The notes beneath the pieces were generated by a model. It made no database searches. It saw nothing but the letters and a program-made list of their open reading frames with translations, and was not told the DNA's origin. 64,000 nt of DNA, taken from Pseudarthrobacter enclensis (GTDB lineage Bacteria > Actinomycetota > Actinomycetes > Actinomycetales > Micrococcaceae). The DNA lies in contig NZ_JAUSRE010000015.1 in the NCBI RefSeq assembly GCF_030811655.1, positions 51,674 to 115,673 of the forward strand, given 5' to 3'. Made by a program: the position numbers and the translations under genes. Below are positions 24,118 through 32,015 of this stretch, piece by piece. Position 1 is the stretch's first letter, and each line of letters opens with the position of its first letter.

Positions 24118-26276
24118 CCTCCACCATCGAAACGGCGGGTGGCGGTTCCACCGCTGTCCCCCAGCCCCCAGCGGGCGAACCGGCCGTGGCCCCTCAACCC
24201 GCGGCACAGCCCGCAGCGCCCCGGACCGAAGCGGCCCATCCTGACCGGCGCTGGACACGTTACGCCTTCGGCAGCCAGCCCCGCTGGGTCCGTCCTTCAG
24301 CAGCCGCCCTCCTGGTGGCCACCGGGATCCTCTACCTCTGGAACCTCGCGGCCACCGGTTTTGGGAACTCCTTCTACGCGGCAGCCATCCAGGCCGGCAC
24401 CAAGGACTGGACAGCGTTCCTCTTCGGGTCACTGGACGCCGGCAACGCCATCACGGTCGACAAGCCGCCCGCGGCACTGTGGATTCCGGCCCTCGCAGGA
24501 CGGATCTTCGGATTCTCGCCGCTCAGCATGCTGGTGCCGGAGGCACTCATGGGCGTGGCCGCCGTCGGCATCCTCTACCTGACCGTCAAGCGGGTCTCGG
24601 GACCGGCTGCCGGCCTGGTGGCCGGCGGCGCCCTGGCCCTGACGCCCGTTGCGGCGCTGATGTTCAAGTTCAACAACCCGGACGCCATGCTCACCCTGTG
24701 CCTGGTGCTGGGAGCGTACTTCACTACCCGGGCCATCGAACGTGCCGGCTGGAAGTGGCTTGTTGCAGCAGGAGCCGTGATCGGCCTGGCGTTCCTCGCC
24801 AAGATGCTGCAGGGCTTCCTGGTCGTTCCGGCGCTGGGGCTCGCCTACCTGTGGGCCGCGCCCACCACGCTGGGCAGGCGGGTGGCGCATCTGTTCGGCG
24901 CACTGGGCGGAATACTCGTTGTGGCCGGCAGCTACGTTGCCCTTTTCCAGCTGACCCCTGCCTCGGACCGTCCGTATATGGCCGGGTCCACCACCAACAG
25001 CTTCCTTGAACTGACTTTCGGCTACAACGGCCTGGCCCGGATCACCGGGTCCGGCGAAGGCATGCCCGGCGGTGGCGCCGGAGGTGCTGCCGGAGGGCCG
25101 GGGGGCAGCTTCGGCGGCAACGGCGGATTCGGCGGCGCGGCCGGCGTGCTGCGGATGTTCGGGACAAGCTTTGGCGGCGAGGTCTCCTGGCTTCTGCCCG
25201 CCGCCCTGATCCTGCTGGTGGCCGGGCTGTGGTTCACGCGCCGCGAGGCACGCACGTCACCGGGCCGGGGCGCGCTGGTCCTGTGGGGCGGCTGGTTCCT
25301 GGTCACCGCCGGAGTCTTGAGCTTCATGAGCGGAATAGTCCACCCCTACTACTCAGTGGCGCTCGCACCGGCGGTCGCGGCACTGGTAGGCATTGGCTCA
25401 GTGGAACTTTGGCGCGGCCGCCAATCCTGGGCTGCCCGGATCGTCCTGGCCGTGACCGTCCTCGGCACCTCGGTGTGGTCCGCAGTCCTGCTCGGCCGCG
25501 ATGCAGCGTGGCTGCCTTGGCTCCGTGTGACCATCATCGTCCTCGGCGTCCTCGCCGCAGCGGCAATCCTGCTGCGCCTCGACGCAGTGCGCACCACCGG
25601 ACGGTTCCGGCGCGCGGGTGCGGCCGCCGTCGTCGTCATATCGCTTCTTGCCGGGGGACTTGGGTCCGCCGCCTGGACCCTTGCCACTGCTGCGACCGCA
25701 CATGCCGGTTCCATTCCGACGTCGGGGCCGGCGGGTTCGTCGGCGGGCGGCTTTGGAAACCGTGCCGCGGGCTTCCGCGGCGACCGCACCGACGGCAGGG
25801 ACGCAGCTGCAGGCACTGACGGGGCAACCACCGGCACCGACGGGTTCGATCCCGCCAACGGATTTGGTGGTCCGGCCAACGGCGCCGACCCGGCTGCCGG
25901 TGGTCCGGGTGGCGCGGCGGGTGGACCCGGCGGTGAGGGACCCGCGGACGCCGCCGTGACCGCACTGCTCTCGTCCACCACCACCAAATGGTCCGCGATC
26001 GTCTCCGGCGCCAGCCAGGCGGCAAGCCTGGAACTTGCCACCAACACCAACGTCATTGCGCTGGGCGGCTGGAACGGCGGGGACCCCTACCCCACCCTCG
26101 CGCAGTTCCAGGACATGGTGGCCAAAGGCCAGATCGGCTACTTCATCCAGGGCGGCGGCATGGGCGGCCGCGGCATGGGTGGCCGGGGCGGCAACTCCGA
26201 GGTGGCCGCGTGGGTCCAGGCCAACTTCCAGGCCGAGACCGTCGGCAGCTCCACCGTGTACAAACTCACCAAGTAG
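24114..26276 (+). CDS. GT39/ArnT-like integral membrane glycosyltransferase, Gly-rich, copy 1
   Basis: This polytopic transferase of 720 residues moves a sugar from a polyprenyl-phosphate donor to an extracellular acceptor. Seen: the signature of actinobacterial ArnT/PMT relatives (FYAAAIQAGTKDWTAF, ITVDKPPAALWIPA), FKFNNPDAML, about 11 membrane helices up to residue 525, then an extracellular Gly/Ala/Asp-rich segment (540-615) and a C-terminal domain with TTTKWSAIVSGASQAASLEL, ALGGWNGGDPYPTLAQFQ and VYKLTK. A further Gly-rich loop (GGGAGGAAGGPGGSFGGNGG) sits in the middle near residue 320. It overlaps the GT2 gene by four bases. The acceptor (protein or polymer) is unknown. Confidence 0.88.
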   Translation: MTSTIETAGGGSTAVPQPPAGEPAVAPQPAAQPAAPRTEAAHPDRRWTRYAFGSQPRWVRPSAAALLVATGILYLWNLAATGFGNSFYAAAIQAGTKDWTAFLFGSLDAGNAITVDKPPAALWIPALAGRIFGFSPLSMLVPEALMGVAAVGILYLTVKRVSGPAAGLVAGGALALTPVAALMFKFNNPDAMLTLCLVLGAYFTTRAIERAGWKWLVAAGAVIGLAFLAKMLQGFLVVPALGLAYLWAAPTTLGRRVAHLFGALGGILVVAGSYVALFQLTPASDRPYMAGSTTNSFLELTFGYNGLARITGSGEGMPGGGAGGAAGGPGGSFGGNGGFGGAAGVLRMFGTSFGGEVSWLLPAALILLVAGLWFTRREARTSPGRGALVLWGGWFLVTAGVLSFMSGIVHPYYSVALAPAVAALVGIGSVELWRGRQSWAARIVLAVTVLGTSVWSAVLLGRDAAWLPWLRVTIIVLGVLAAAAILLRLDAVRTTGRFRRAGAAAVVVISLLAGGLGSAAWTLATAATAHAGSIPTSGPAGSSAGGFGNRAAGFRGDRTDGRDAAAGTDGATTGTDGFDPANGFGGPANGADPAAGGPGGAAGGPGGEGPADAAVTALLSSTTTKWSAIVSGASQAASLELATNTNVIALGGWNGGDPYPTLAQFQDMVAKGQIGYFIQGGGMGGRGMGGRGGNSEVAAWVQANFQAETVGSSTVYKLTK

Positions 26277-26282
26277 GACGCG

Positions 26283-28346
26283 ATGACCAGCCATTCGCCA
26301 ACCCATGCAACTGCATTCCGAACCGCCCCCGGACACCGGGTTCCTGCACCACGTGCAGCCTCCGCCGGCGTCGTGCACGACCCCCAGGCACTCCGCCGGC
26401 GGCTTGAACTGGCGGCAGTACTGGCTGGCACCGCAGTGTTGTACCTATGGAACCTTGGGGCCTCAGGCTGGGCAAACGCGTTCTATTCAGCGGCAGCCCA
26501 GGCCGCATCACAGGACTGGGCTGCCTGGTTCTTCGGTTCCTCCGACGCCGCGAACTCCATCACGGTGGACAAGCCGCCGGCCTCCCTGTGGGTCATGGGG
26601 CTGTCGGTCCGGCTCTTCGGCCTGAGCTCCTGGAGCATCCTGGTTCCCCAGGCGCTCATGGGGGTGGGGACGGCATGGCTGCTCTATCTGGCTGTGCGCC
26701 GGGCGGCCGCGCCGGCAACCGGCAATGCCCGGCTGGCGCACCGGGCGGGCCTGCTGGCCGCGGCGGTCCTGGCCCTTACCCCGGTTGCCACGCTGATGTT
26801 CCGGTTCAACAACCCGGATGCGCTGCTGGTGCTGCTCATGACCGCTGCCGCCTACGCTGTCCTCCGCGCCGTGCAGGACGACAGGCTGCGCTGGCTTCTG
26901 CTGGCCGGCGTGTTCCTGGGCTTCGGATTCCTGGCCAAGCAGTTGCAGGTGCTGCTGGTGGTTCCCGGTTTCGCGCTGGCCTATGCAGTGGCGGGGCCGG
27001 GCAGGTTGCCCCGGCGGCTGCTCCGGCTGGGAGCTGCAGGGGCGGCCATGGTGGCCTCGGCCGGATGGTGGTTGCTGGCCGTTGAGCTGACGCCGGCCAG
27101 CATGCGGCCGTACATCGGCGGATCACAAAACAACTCCATCCTGGAACTTACCCTCGGCTACAACGGGCTGGGCCGGTTGACCGGCGAGGAGACGGGCAGC
27201 GTGGGCGGCGGCAACGGCTGGGGCATTCCCGGCCTGCTGCGGATGTTCGGCAGCGAGTTCGGTGGCCAGATCGCCTGGCTTCTGCCGTCAGGCCTGATCC
27301 TCGCGGGGGGCCTGTTGTGGGTGGGACGCCGCGCCCCCCGCACTGATGCCGTCCGTGCCGCTGTCATCATCTGGGGCTCATGGGTCCTGGTCACGGGGTT
27401 GGTGTTCAGCTTCATGGCGGGCATCATCCACCCCTACTACGCGGTGGCACTGGCACCGGGGATCGCCGGTCTGGCCGGCCTGGGCGCCGTCCTTCTGTGG
27501 CAGCACCGGCAGCAGGCCGTTGCAGCCTCCCTCCTCGCTGCAGCCGTAGCGGCAGCGGGCCTCATGGCCTTCTACCTTCTGGGTACCACGACCGCCTATG
27601 GCCCGTGGCTGCGCTGGGTGGTCCTGCTGGGAGGGCTGGCCGCCGCAGCAGGCGCAGGACTCACGAGCTTCCTGCGCCCGCGTTCCCTCCAACGGACGAC
27701 GGCGGCGCTCGCCATCGCAGCGTCGCTCGCCGGACCGTTGGCCTACTCCATCACGACGGCGGCGACCGCCCATAGCGGAGCAATCGTCAGCGCGGGGCCT
27801 GTGCAGGGCTTCGGCCCCGGCGGTGCCGGCGCAGGCGGGCGCGGAGGAGCTCCTGGCGGAACCGGCGGAACCCGGCAGCCGGCCGCCCCTGGCGGCATCA
27901 GGCAACAGGGCACCTTCAGCGGCGCAGCACAGGGCGGAACCGGATTTGGCGGCGGAGCCGGCTTCGCCGGTGGCCGCGGCGGCGGCATGGGCGGGCTCCT
28001 GGGCGCGCCCACCCCGTCCGCCGACCTCGTGGCGGCGCTGAAGGACGGCGCGTCCAACTACACGTGGTCCGCAGCAGTGGTGGGTTCCAACAACGCGGCC
28101 GGTTACCAGCTGGCGACGGAACTGCCGGTGATGGCGGTCGGCGGCTTCAACGGCACCGATCCCTCGCCTACCCTGGCGGAATTCCAGGACCTGGTGGCGC
28201 AGGGGAAAATCCACTACTTCATCGCGGGTGGAACCATGCGCTCCAGCAGCGGATCCGATGCCGCTGCACAGATAGCGCAGTGGGTGGCGGACAACTTTGC
28301 GCCACAGAGCATCGGCGGCACCACGGTCTACCTGCTGGCGAGGTAA
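26283..28346 (+). CDS. GT39/ArnT-like integral membrane glycosyltransferase, Gly-rich, copy 2
   Basis: This 687-residue protein is a paralogue of the preceding gene in the same order of domains: FYSAAAQAASQDWAAW, ITVDKPPASLWVMG, FRFNNPDALL, membrane helices to about residue 500, a Gly-rich extracellular segment (515-580, with GAGGRGGAPGGTGG and GGRGGGMGG) and the same C-terminal domain, YTWSAAVVGSNNAAGYQLAT, AVGGFNGTDPSPTLAEFQ and VYLLAR. It starts 6 bases after copy 1, so the pair arose by tandem duplication and then diverged. It ends before a strong hairpin terminator, closing the unit that begins at the response regulator or GT2 gene. Confidence 0.88.
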   Translation: MTSHSPTHATAFRTAPGHRVPAPRAASAGVVHDPQALRRRLELAAVLAGTAVLYLWNLGASGWANAFYSAAAQAASQDWAAWFFGSSDAANSITVDKPPASLWVMGLSVRLFGLSSWSILVPQALMGVGTAWLLYLAVRRAAAPATGNARLAHRAGLLAAAVLALTPVATLMFRFNNPDALLVLLMTAAAYAVLRAVQDDRLRWLLLAGVFLGFGFLAKQLQVLLVVPGFALAYAVAGPGRLPRRLLRLGAAGAAMVASAGWWLLAVELTPASMRPYIGGSQNNSILELTLGYNGLGRLTGEETGSVGGGNGWGIPGLLRMFGSEFGGQIAWLLPSGLILAGGLLWVGRRAPRTDAVRAAVIIWGSWVLVTGLVFSFMAGIIHPYYAVALAPGIAGLAGLGAVLLWQHRQQAVAASLLAAAVAAAGLMAFYLLGTTTAYGPWLRWVVLLGGLAAAAGAGLTSFLRPRSLQRTTAALAIAASLAGPLAYSITTAATAHSGAIVSAGPVQGFGPGGAGAGGRGGAPGGTGGTRQPAAPGGIRQQGTFSGAAQGGTGFGGGAGFAGGRGGGMGGLLGAPTPSADLVAALKDGASNYTWSAAVVGSNNAAGYQLATELPVMAVGGFNGTDPSPTLAEFQDLVAQGKIHYFIAGGTMRSSSGSDAAAQIAQWVADNFAPQSIGGTTVYLLAR

Positions 28347-28360
28347 CGGGCAGGTCTCCT

Positions 28361-28408
28361 CGCCGCATTGCGCCTGCCCCGCGAAGACGGTGCAGGCGCA
28401 ATGCGGCG
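28361..28408 (+). terminator. terminator after the GT39 pair
   Basis: A perfect 17-base-pair stem (28361-28377 with 28392-28408) and a 14-base loop stand 15 bases after the GT39 stop. There is no U-tract. Confidence 0.75.
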
Positions 28409-28498
28409 CGCCCGAGCGCGTGACTTCCGTTACCTAAATGTGACTTTCGCGTGATCTTCCTGTACCGTCGATTGGGTGCGGTCCGCGTTCGGGCCGCA

Positions 28499-28672
28499 TA
28501 TCCCGGGTTGACGCCAAGCTCTGCCGCTTCCCCGGATTCCCGATTGAGCAACGGCAGAGGCGGGGGACCCACCGTCCCGGGCAATGAATGCCCTTGGGGT
28601 TAAGCCAGTACGTGATCTTTCCGTACAGCCGGATGCCCTCATCCGAACCCGACAGCTAACTCCGCAGGTGTG
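28499..28672 (+). promoter_or_regulatory. c-di-AMP (ydaO-yuaA) riboswitch
   Basis: This leader carries the conserved ydaO blocks in order: GACGCCAAGCTCTGCCGC at the 5' side, CGGGGGACCCA, GGGGTTAAGCC, and the 3' signature ATCCGAACCCGACAGCTAAC followed by TCCGCAGGTG. It ends about 15 bases before the ATG of a cell-wall lytic protein. In actinobacteria this riboswitch class typically sits before rpf and NlpC/P60 genes and turns them off when c-di-AMP is high. Exact ends are estimated. Confidence 0.9.
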
Positions 28673-28686
28673 AGAGGCGATCAATC

Positions 28687-29403
28687 ATGTCCAAGAACAA
28701 GGCAGAAGCACGCCTGCATGCCAAGGCTAAACACCGGGCCGCGCAGCGGGCAAAGAAGACAACCCTCGGCCAGCGCGCCGGGATCCTCGCAGCATCCTGT
28801 GCGGTGCTGGTGGGGGTAGGCGCAGCAGGTCAGGCAACCAGCAGCATGACCCCGGTGTCATCCACCGGGTCCAACTCTTCCACCGCTGCGTCCGATGCCC
28901 AAATGAGTATCGAGAAAAGCGAAATCCGTTCCAACCCGGCAACGAACCCGGCTCCGGCCGCCATCAGCGTGGCACCGCAGGCGGCCGAACCAGCTCCCGC
29001 GGCCGCCCCTGCGGCACCTGCTCCCGCCCCTGCCCCACCGGCGCCGGCGCCGGCGCCCGCTCCCGCACCCGAGCCGGCACCCGCCGTCGCGATTAACGAT
29101 CCTGCCGGTGCCCAGGCCTACGCTGCCGGCCAACTGTCCTCCTTTGGCTGGGGCCCGGACCAGATGCAGTGCCTGCAGACGCTGTGGACCAAGGAATCCG
29201 ATTGGACCACCACGGCCACCAATGCCAGCAGCGGCGCATACGGCATCGTCCAGTCCCTGCCTGCCGAAAAGATGGCAACGTTCGGCGCGGACTACCTCAC
29301 CAACTACCGCACCCAGATCAACTGGGGACTGGACTACATCAAGAAGAGCTACCAGTCGCCTTGCGGAGCCCTGACCTTCCACCTGGCACACAACTGGTAC
29401 TAG
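28687..29403 (+). CDS. secreted transglycosylase-like/resuscitation-factor-like protein under riboswitch control
   Basis: This 238-residue protein starts MSKNKAEARLHAKAKHRA with a basic N-terminus and a signal anchor (about 28-52). A Pro/Ala spacer with repeats of PAPA type (85-135) then leads to a C-terminal lysozyme-like domain (140-238) containing LWTKESDWTTTATNASSGAYGIVQSLP, with the catalytic-type Glu in TKESDW. The last residues HLAHNWY and two Cys (in MQCLQ and SPCGAL) fit the secreted aggregation-promoting/transglycosylase group. It probably cleaves or remodels peptidoglycan. The c-di-AMP riboswitch directly upstream supports a cell-wall growth role. Confidence 0.88.
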   Translation: MSKNKAEARLHAKAKHRAAQRAKKTTLGQRAGILAASCAVLVGVGAAGQATSSMTPVSSTGSNSSTAASDAQMSIEKSEIRSNPATNPAPAAISVAPQAAEPAPAAAPAAPAPAPAPPAPAPAPAPAPEPAPAVAINDPAGAQAYAAGQLSSFGWGPDQMQCLQTLWTKESDWTTTATNASSGAYGIVQSLPAEKMATFGADYLTNYRTQINWGLDYIKKSYQSPCGALTFHLAHNWY

Positions 29404-29431
29404 GCACTCCCGGACCGGGGACATCCCGGCA

Positions 29432-29474
29432 GCAAACGGCGGGCCGCATCACCACGATGCGGGCCGCCGTTTGC
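29432..29474. terminator. bidirectional hairpin between transglycosylase and VOC genes
   Basis: The near-perfect arms GCAAACGGCGGGCCGCATC and GATGCGGGCCGCCGTTTGC enclose five bases in the gap between two convergent genes. Confidence 0.75.
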
Positions 29475-29475
29475 C

Positions 29476-29889
29476 TTAAGGCGCGGCCCCCGCCCCGCCC
29501 TGCCCCGCGTCCTGGCCCGCATTCCGCCACGGGATGTACTGGACCGACCACTTATTCCCGTCCGGATCGGCGAAATACACGAAATGGCCCCAGGGAAGCA
29601 CCTCGATATCACTGACGTCCACACCATTGCTCTTCAGTTGGTCGTGCGCCGCGTGGATGTCGTCGACCACCAGCTGGAGGTTGGTTCCCGTGCCGGCAGG
29701 GGCGTCAAGGAGCCCTTCGCCCATGCTGATGGAGCAGGCCGAGCCGGGCGGCGTCAGCTGCACAAAGCGGATGTTGTCGGATGGCCGCTCGTCGTAGTCC
29801 GCGTTGAAGCCCACCTTGTTGACGTAGAAGTCCTTGGCGCGGTCAACGTCCGTGACGGGAACGTACACAAGTTCGAGTTTCCAGTCCAT
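29476..29889 (-). CDS. VOC-family (glyoxalase/bleomycin-resistance fold) protein
   Basis: This is a single-module VOC protein of 137 residues. It begins MDWKLELVYVPVTDVDRAKDFYVNKVGF, has VQLTPPGSACSISMGEG in the middle, and ends with the typical FVYFADPDGNKWSVQYIPW. The fold binds a metal and acts on small organics (isomerases, dioxygenases, antibiotic-binding proteins); the function cannot be narrowed. ATG 29889 is chosen over an ATG two codons upstream. The C-terminal AGQDAGQGGAGAAP tail abuts the terminator. It is separate from upp by 44 bases. Confidence 0.85.
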   Translation of the reverse strand: MDWKLELVYVPVTDVDRAKDFYVNKVGFNADYDERPSDNIRFVQLTPPGSACSISMGEGLLDAPAGTGTNLQLVVDDIHAAHDQLKSNGVDVSDIEVLPWGHFVYFADPDGNKWSVQYIPWRNAGQDAGQGGAGAAP

Positions 29890-29933
29890 GCGCACAGGCT
29901 AGCGGCAGGGACAGCTTCCAGAAAGGGTGAAAA

Positions 29934-30569
29934 CTACCCTGCGATGCCGTAGAGGCGGTCACCGGCGTCACCGAGGCCCGGAACGATGTAGGACTTCTCG
30001 TTGAGCTTCTCGTCGATCGAAGCCAGAACGACGTGAACGTTGGCACCGGACAGCTCCTCCTCCAGGCGGGCCAGTCCTTCCGGGGCCGCCAGCAGGCAAA
30101 TGCACGTGACGTCGGACGCCCCGCGCTTGAACAGGAACTTGATGGCTTCCCGCAGGGTGCCGCCGGTGGCGAGCATGGGATCCAGGACGAAGACCTGGCG
30201 CCCGGTCAGGTCTTCCGGAAGACGCTCCGCATAGGTGATGATGTCCAGCGTCTCCTCGTCCCGGGCCATGCCCAGGAAGCCCACCTCAGCGGTGGGGACC
30301 AGCTTGGTCATGCCCTCCAGCATTCCAAGGCCGGCGCGCAGGATGGGGACCACCAGCGGGGTGGGCTTGGTGAAGGCCGTGCCAATGGTGGTGCTGACCG
30401 GCGTCTCGATGGTCACGGGCTCCGTGCGGACCTCCCGCGTGGCCTCGTACGCCAGCAGGGTCACCAGCTCTTCCGTCAGCTGCCGGAAAACCGGCGACGG
30501 GGTGTTCTTGTCCCGCAGGACGGTGAGCTTGTGGGCGACCAGGGGGTGGTCAACAACGAGAGTGCGCAT
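29934..30569 (-). CDS. upp: uracil phosphoribosyltransferase
   Basis: This enzyme converts uracil and PRPP to UMP for pyrimidine salvage. The 211 residues show [20 protein letters not shown] at the N-terminus, the substrate region [10 protein letters not shown], the PRPP loop [13 protein letters not shown], and the C-terminal uracil-binding [15 protein letters not shown]. Length and motifs are standard for UPRT. The PAP2 phosphatase stop lies 12 bases upstream, so the two may be co-transcribed. tadA, divergent on the other side of PAP2, is also a nucleobase-related gene, but only by adjacency. Confidence 0.97.
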   Translation of the reverse strand: MRTLVVDHPLVAHKLTVLRDKNTPSPVFRQLTEELVTLLAYEATREVRTEPVTIETPVSTTIGTAFTKPTPLVVPILRAGLGMLEGMTKLVPTAEVGFLGMARDEETLDIITYAERLPEDLTGRQVFVLDPMLATGGTLREAIKFLFKRGASDVTCICLLAAPEGLARLEEELSGANVHVVLASIDEKLNEKSYIVPGLGDAGDRLYGIAG

Positions 30570-30581
30570 CCCCCAAAACTA

Positions 30582-31385
30582 TCATCCGGCGCTGCCCTTC
30601 CCGGGCCCGGAGCCTCCACCCTCGTGCACTTCCTGGGCCACGACGTCCCGGACAATGGGACGGTCGAACGACGGCGCAGCGCCGGCATGCTCCCGCCTGC
30701 GGATGAGATGGAACAGCCGGTGGGCCATAATCACCACGCCCACCCAGGCAAAACCCAGCAGCCAGCCCGCCATGACGTCCGTCAGCCAGTGGTGGCCAAG
30801 GAAAACCCGGCTCAGGCCCATCGCAATGATGAAGATGGTGCCAGCCGTGATGGCGCTGACACGGACCCACATCAACTGGAACTGCAGGCAAATGAGGTAC
30901 ACGATCAGGCTGATCACCACTGTGGTGTTCAGCGTGTGCCCGCTGGGGAAAGAGGGCGAGTCCTCGTAAGGGGGAACGGCGTCAGCGTGGTCCGGGCGGG
31001 TACGTCCCACGAGTTTCTTGCCCAAAGTGGTGGCCGTGATGGAGGCCGCGGCAGCACCGCCCACCAGGATCAGTGGACGCCAGTTCCGGCCGAGGAAGGT
31101 CAGCCATGCAGTGAGGATGCTGGCCAGGATGGGCATGCCCACGCCGCCGCCGATGTTCGTGAAGCCGGTGACGAATGCATCCAGCCCGGGGCTGCGCAGG
31201 CTTTCGGCAAAGGCCAAAGCCGGTTTGTCCAGGTTGGCAAGCCCGGCCGAGTCCACCACGTTGTCGTAGACCTCAGCTCCGAGCAGCGCCAGGGACACGA
31301 TGATCACGCCGCCCACCAGGATGGTCAGCACCAGCGCCGCATAGGGTTTGAACCAAATACTTATGCGGTCCCGAAGAGTGTCCAT
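30582..31385 (-). CDS. PAP2-family membrane phosphatase
   Basis: This integral membrane phosphatase of 267 residues has the three PAP2 motifs: KKLVGRTRPDHAD, PSFPSGHT and SRVFLGHHWLTDV, located on the outer membrane face between six helices. Relatives dephosphorylate undecaprenyl pyrophosphate or phosphatidate. The start at 31385 (MDTLRDRI) follows GGGAGG; an upstream ATG at 31400 is less likely. It lies upstream of upp on the same strand and divergent from tadA. A C-terminal charged tail of about 50 residues is not part of the catalytic domain. Confidence 0.9.
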   Translation of the reverse strand: MDTLRDRISIWFKPYAALVLTILVGGVIIVSLALLGAEVYDNVVDSAGLANLDKPALAFAESLRSPGLDAFVTGFTNIGGGVGMPILASILTAWLTFLGRNWRPLILVGGAAAASITATTLGKKLVGRTRPDHADAVPPYEDSPSFPSGHTLNTTVVISLIVYLICLQFQLMWVRVSAITAGTIFIIAMGLSRVFLGHHWLTDVMAGWLLGFAWVGVVIMAHRLFHLIRRREHAGAAPSFDRPIVRDVVAQEVHEGGGSGPGKGSAG

Positions 31386-31440
31386 GCTGCCTCCCGGCAT
31401 CGGTAAGTAACCTGAGTATCCCCGAAACTATCATTGAGCC

Positions 31441-31947
31441 ATGCCTTTGCCCGAAAAGAAACACGACGCCTGGATGGGCCTTGCCCTGATCGAGGCCCGC
31501 CGTGCCCTTGCCACCGAGGACGTGCCCATCGGCGCCGTGGTGATTGGGCCCGACGGCGGCGTGCTGGGTTCCGGACGCAACCAACGGGAGGAACTGGGCG
31601 ACCCCACCGCCCACGCCGAGGTGGTGGCCATCAGGGAAGCAGCGGCGCGGTTACAGGAGCTCGCCAGGAGCGCCGGCGGTGCGGGTGACGGTTGGCGGTT
31701 GTCCGACTGCACCTTGGTGGTCACCCTGGAACCCTGTGCCATGTGCGCCGGCGCCATCGTCCTGGCCAGGATTCCCAGGGTGGTTTTTGGCGCCTGGGAC
31801 GAAAAGGCAGGCGCTGCCGGATCGGTGTTCGACATCCTCCGCGAACGGCGGCTCAACCACTGGGTTGAGGTGTATCCAGGGGTCCGCGAGGAAGAGTGCG
31901 CCCTGCTGCTGCGCGAGTTCTTTGCCGGCCACCGCAGCAGCCTCTGA
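31441..31947 (+). CDS. tadA: tRNA-specific adenosine deaminase
   Basis: This enzyme deaminates A34 of tRNA-Arg(ACG) to inosine. The 168 residues show the zinc-deaminase motifs H58-A-E60 (PTAHAEVVAI) and P98-C-A-M-C102 (EPCAMCAGAIVLAR), both intact. Its substrate tRNA is encoded in the same window at 9329. It is divergent from the PAP2/upp pair, with a 55-base gap between the two start codons. The 25-residue loop LQELARSAGGAGDGWRL between motifs is somewhat longer than in the Escherichia coli enzyme. Confidence 0.93.
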   Translation: MPLPEKKHDAWMGLALIEARRALATEDVPIGAVVIGPDGGVLGSGRNQREELGDPTAHAEVVAIREAAARLQELARSAGGAGDGWRLSDCTLVVTLEPCAMCAGAIVLARIPRVVFGAWDEKAGAAGSVFDILRERRLNHWVEVYPGVREEECALLLREFFAGHRSSL

Positions 31948-32015
31948 AGCGGCTGCCGGCCCGGTCGTTGCGGGCCCAGCGGCGGCCGGCCCGCTGTTGC
32001 GCCCGGGCCGTGCGG

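Noticed and set aside
31948..32015. GC-rich segment after tadA as a terminator
   Set aside because: Several overlapping GGCCGG-type pairings are possible, but no single clear stem-loop stands out.
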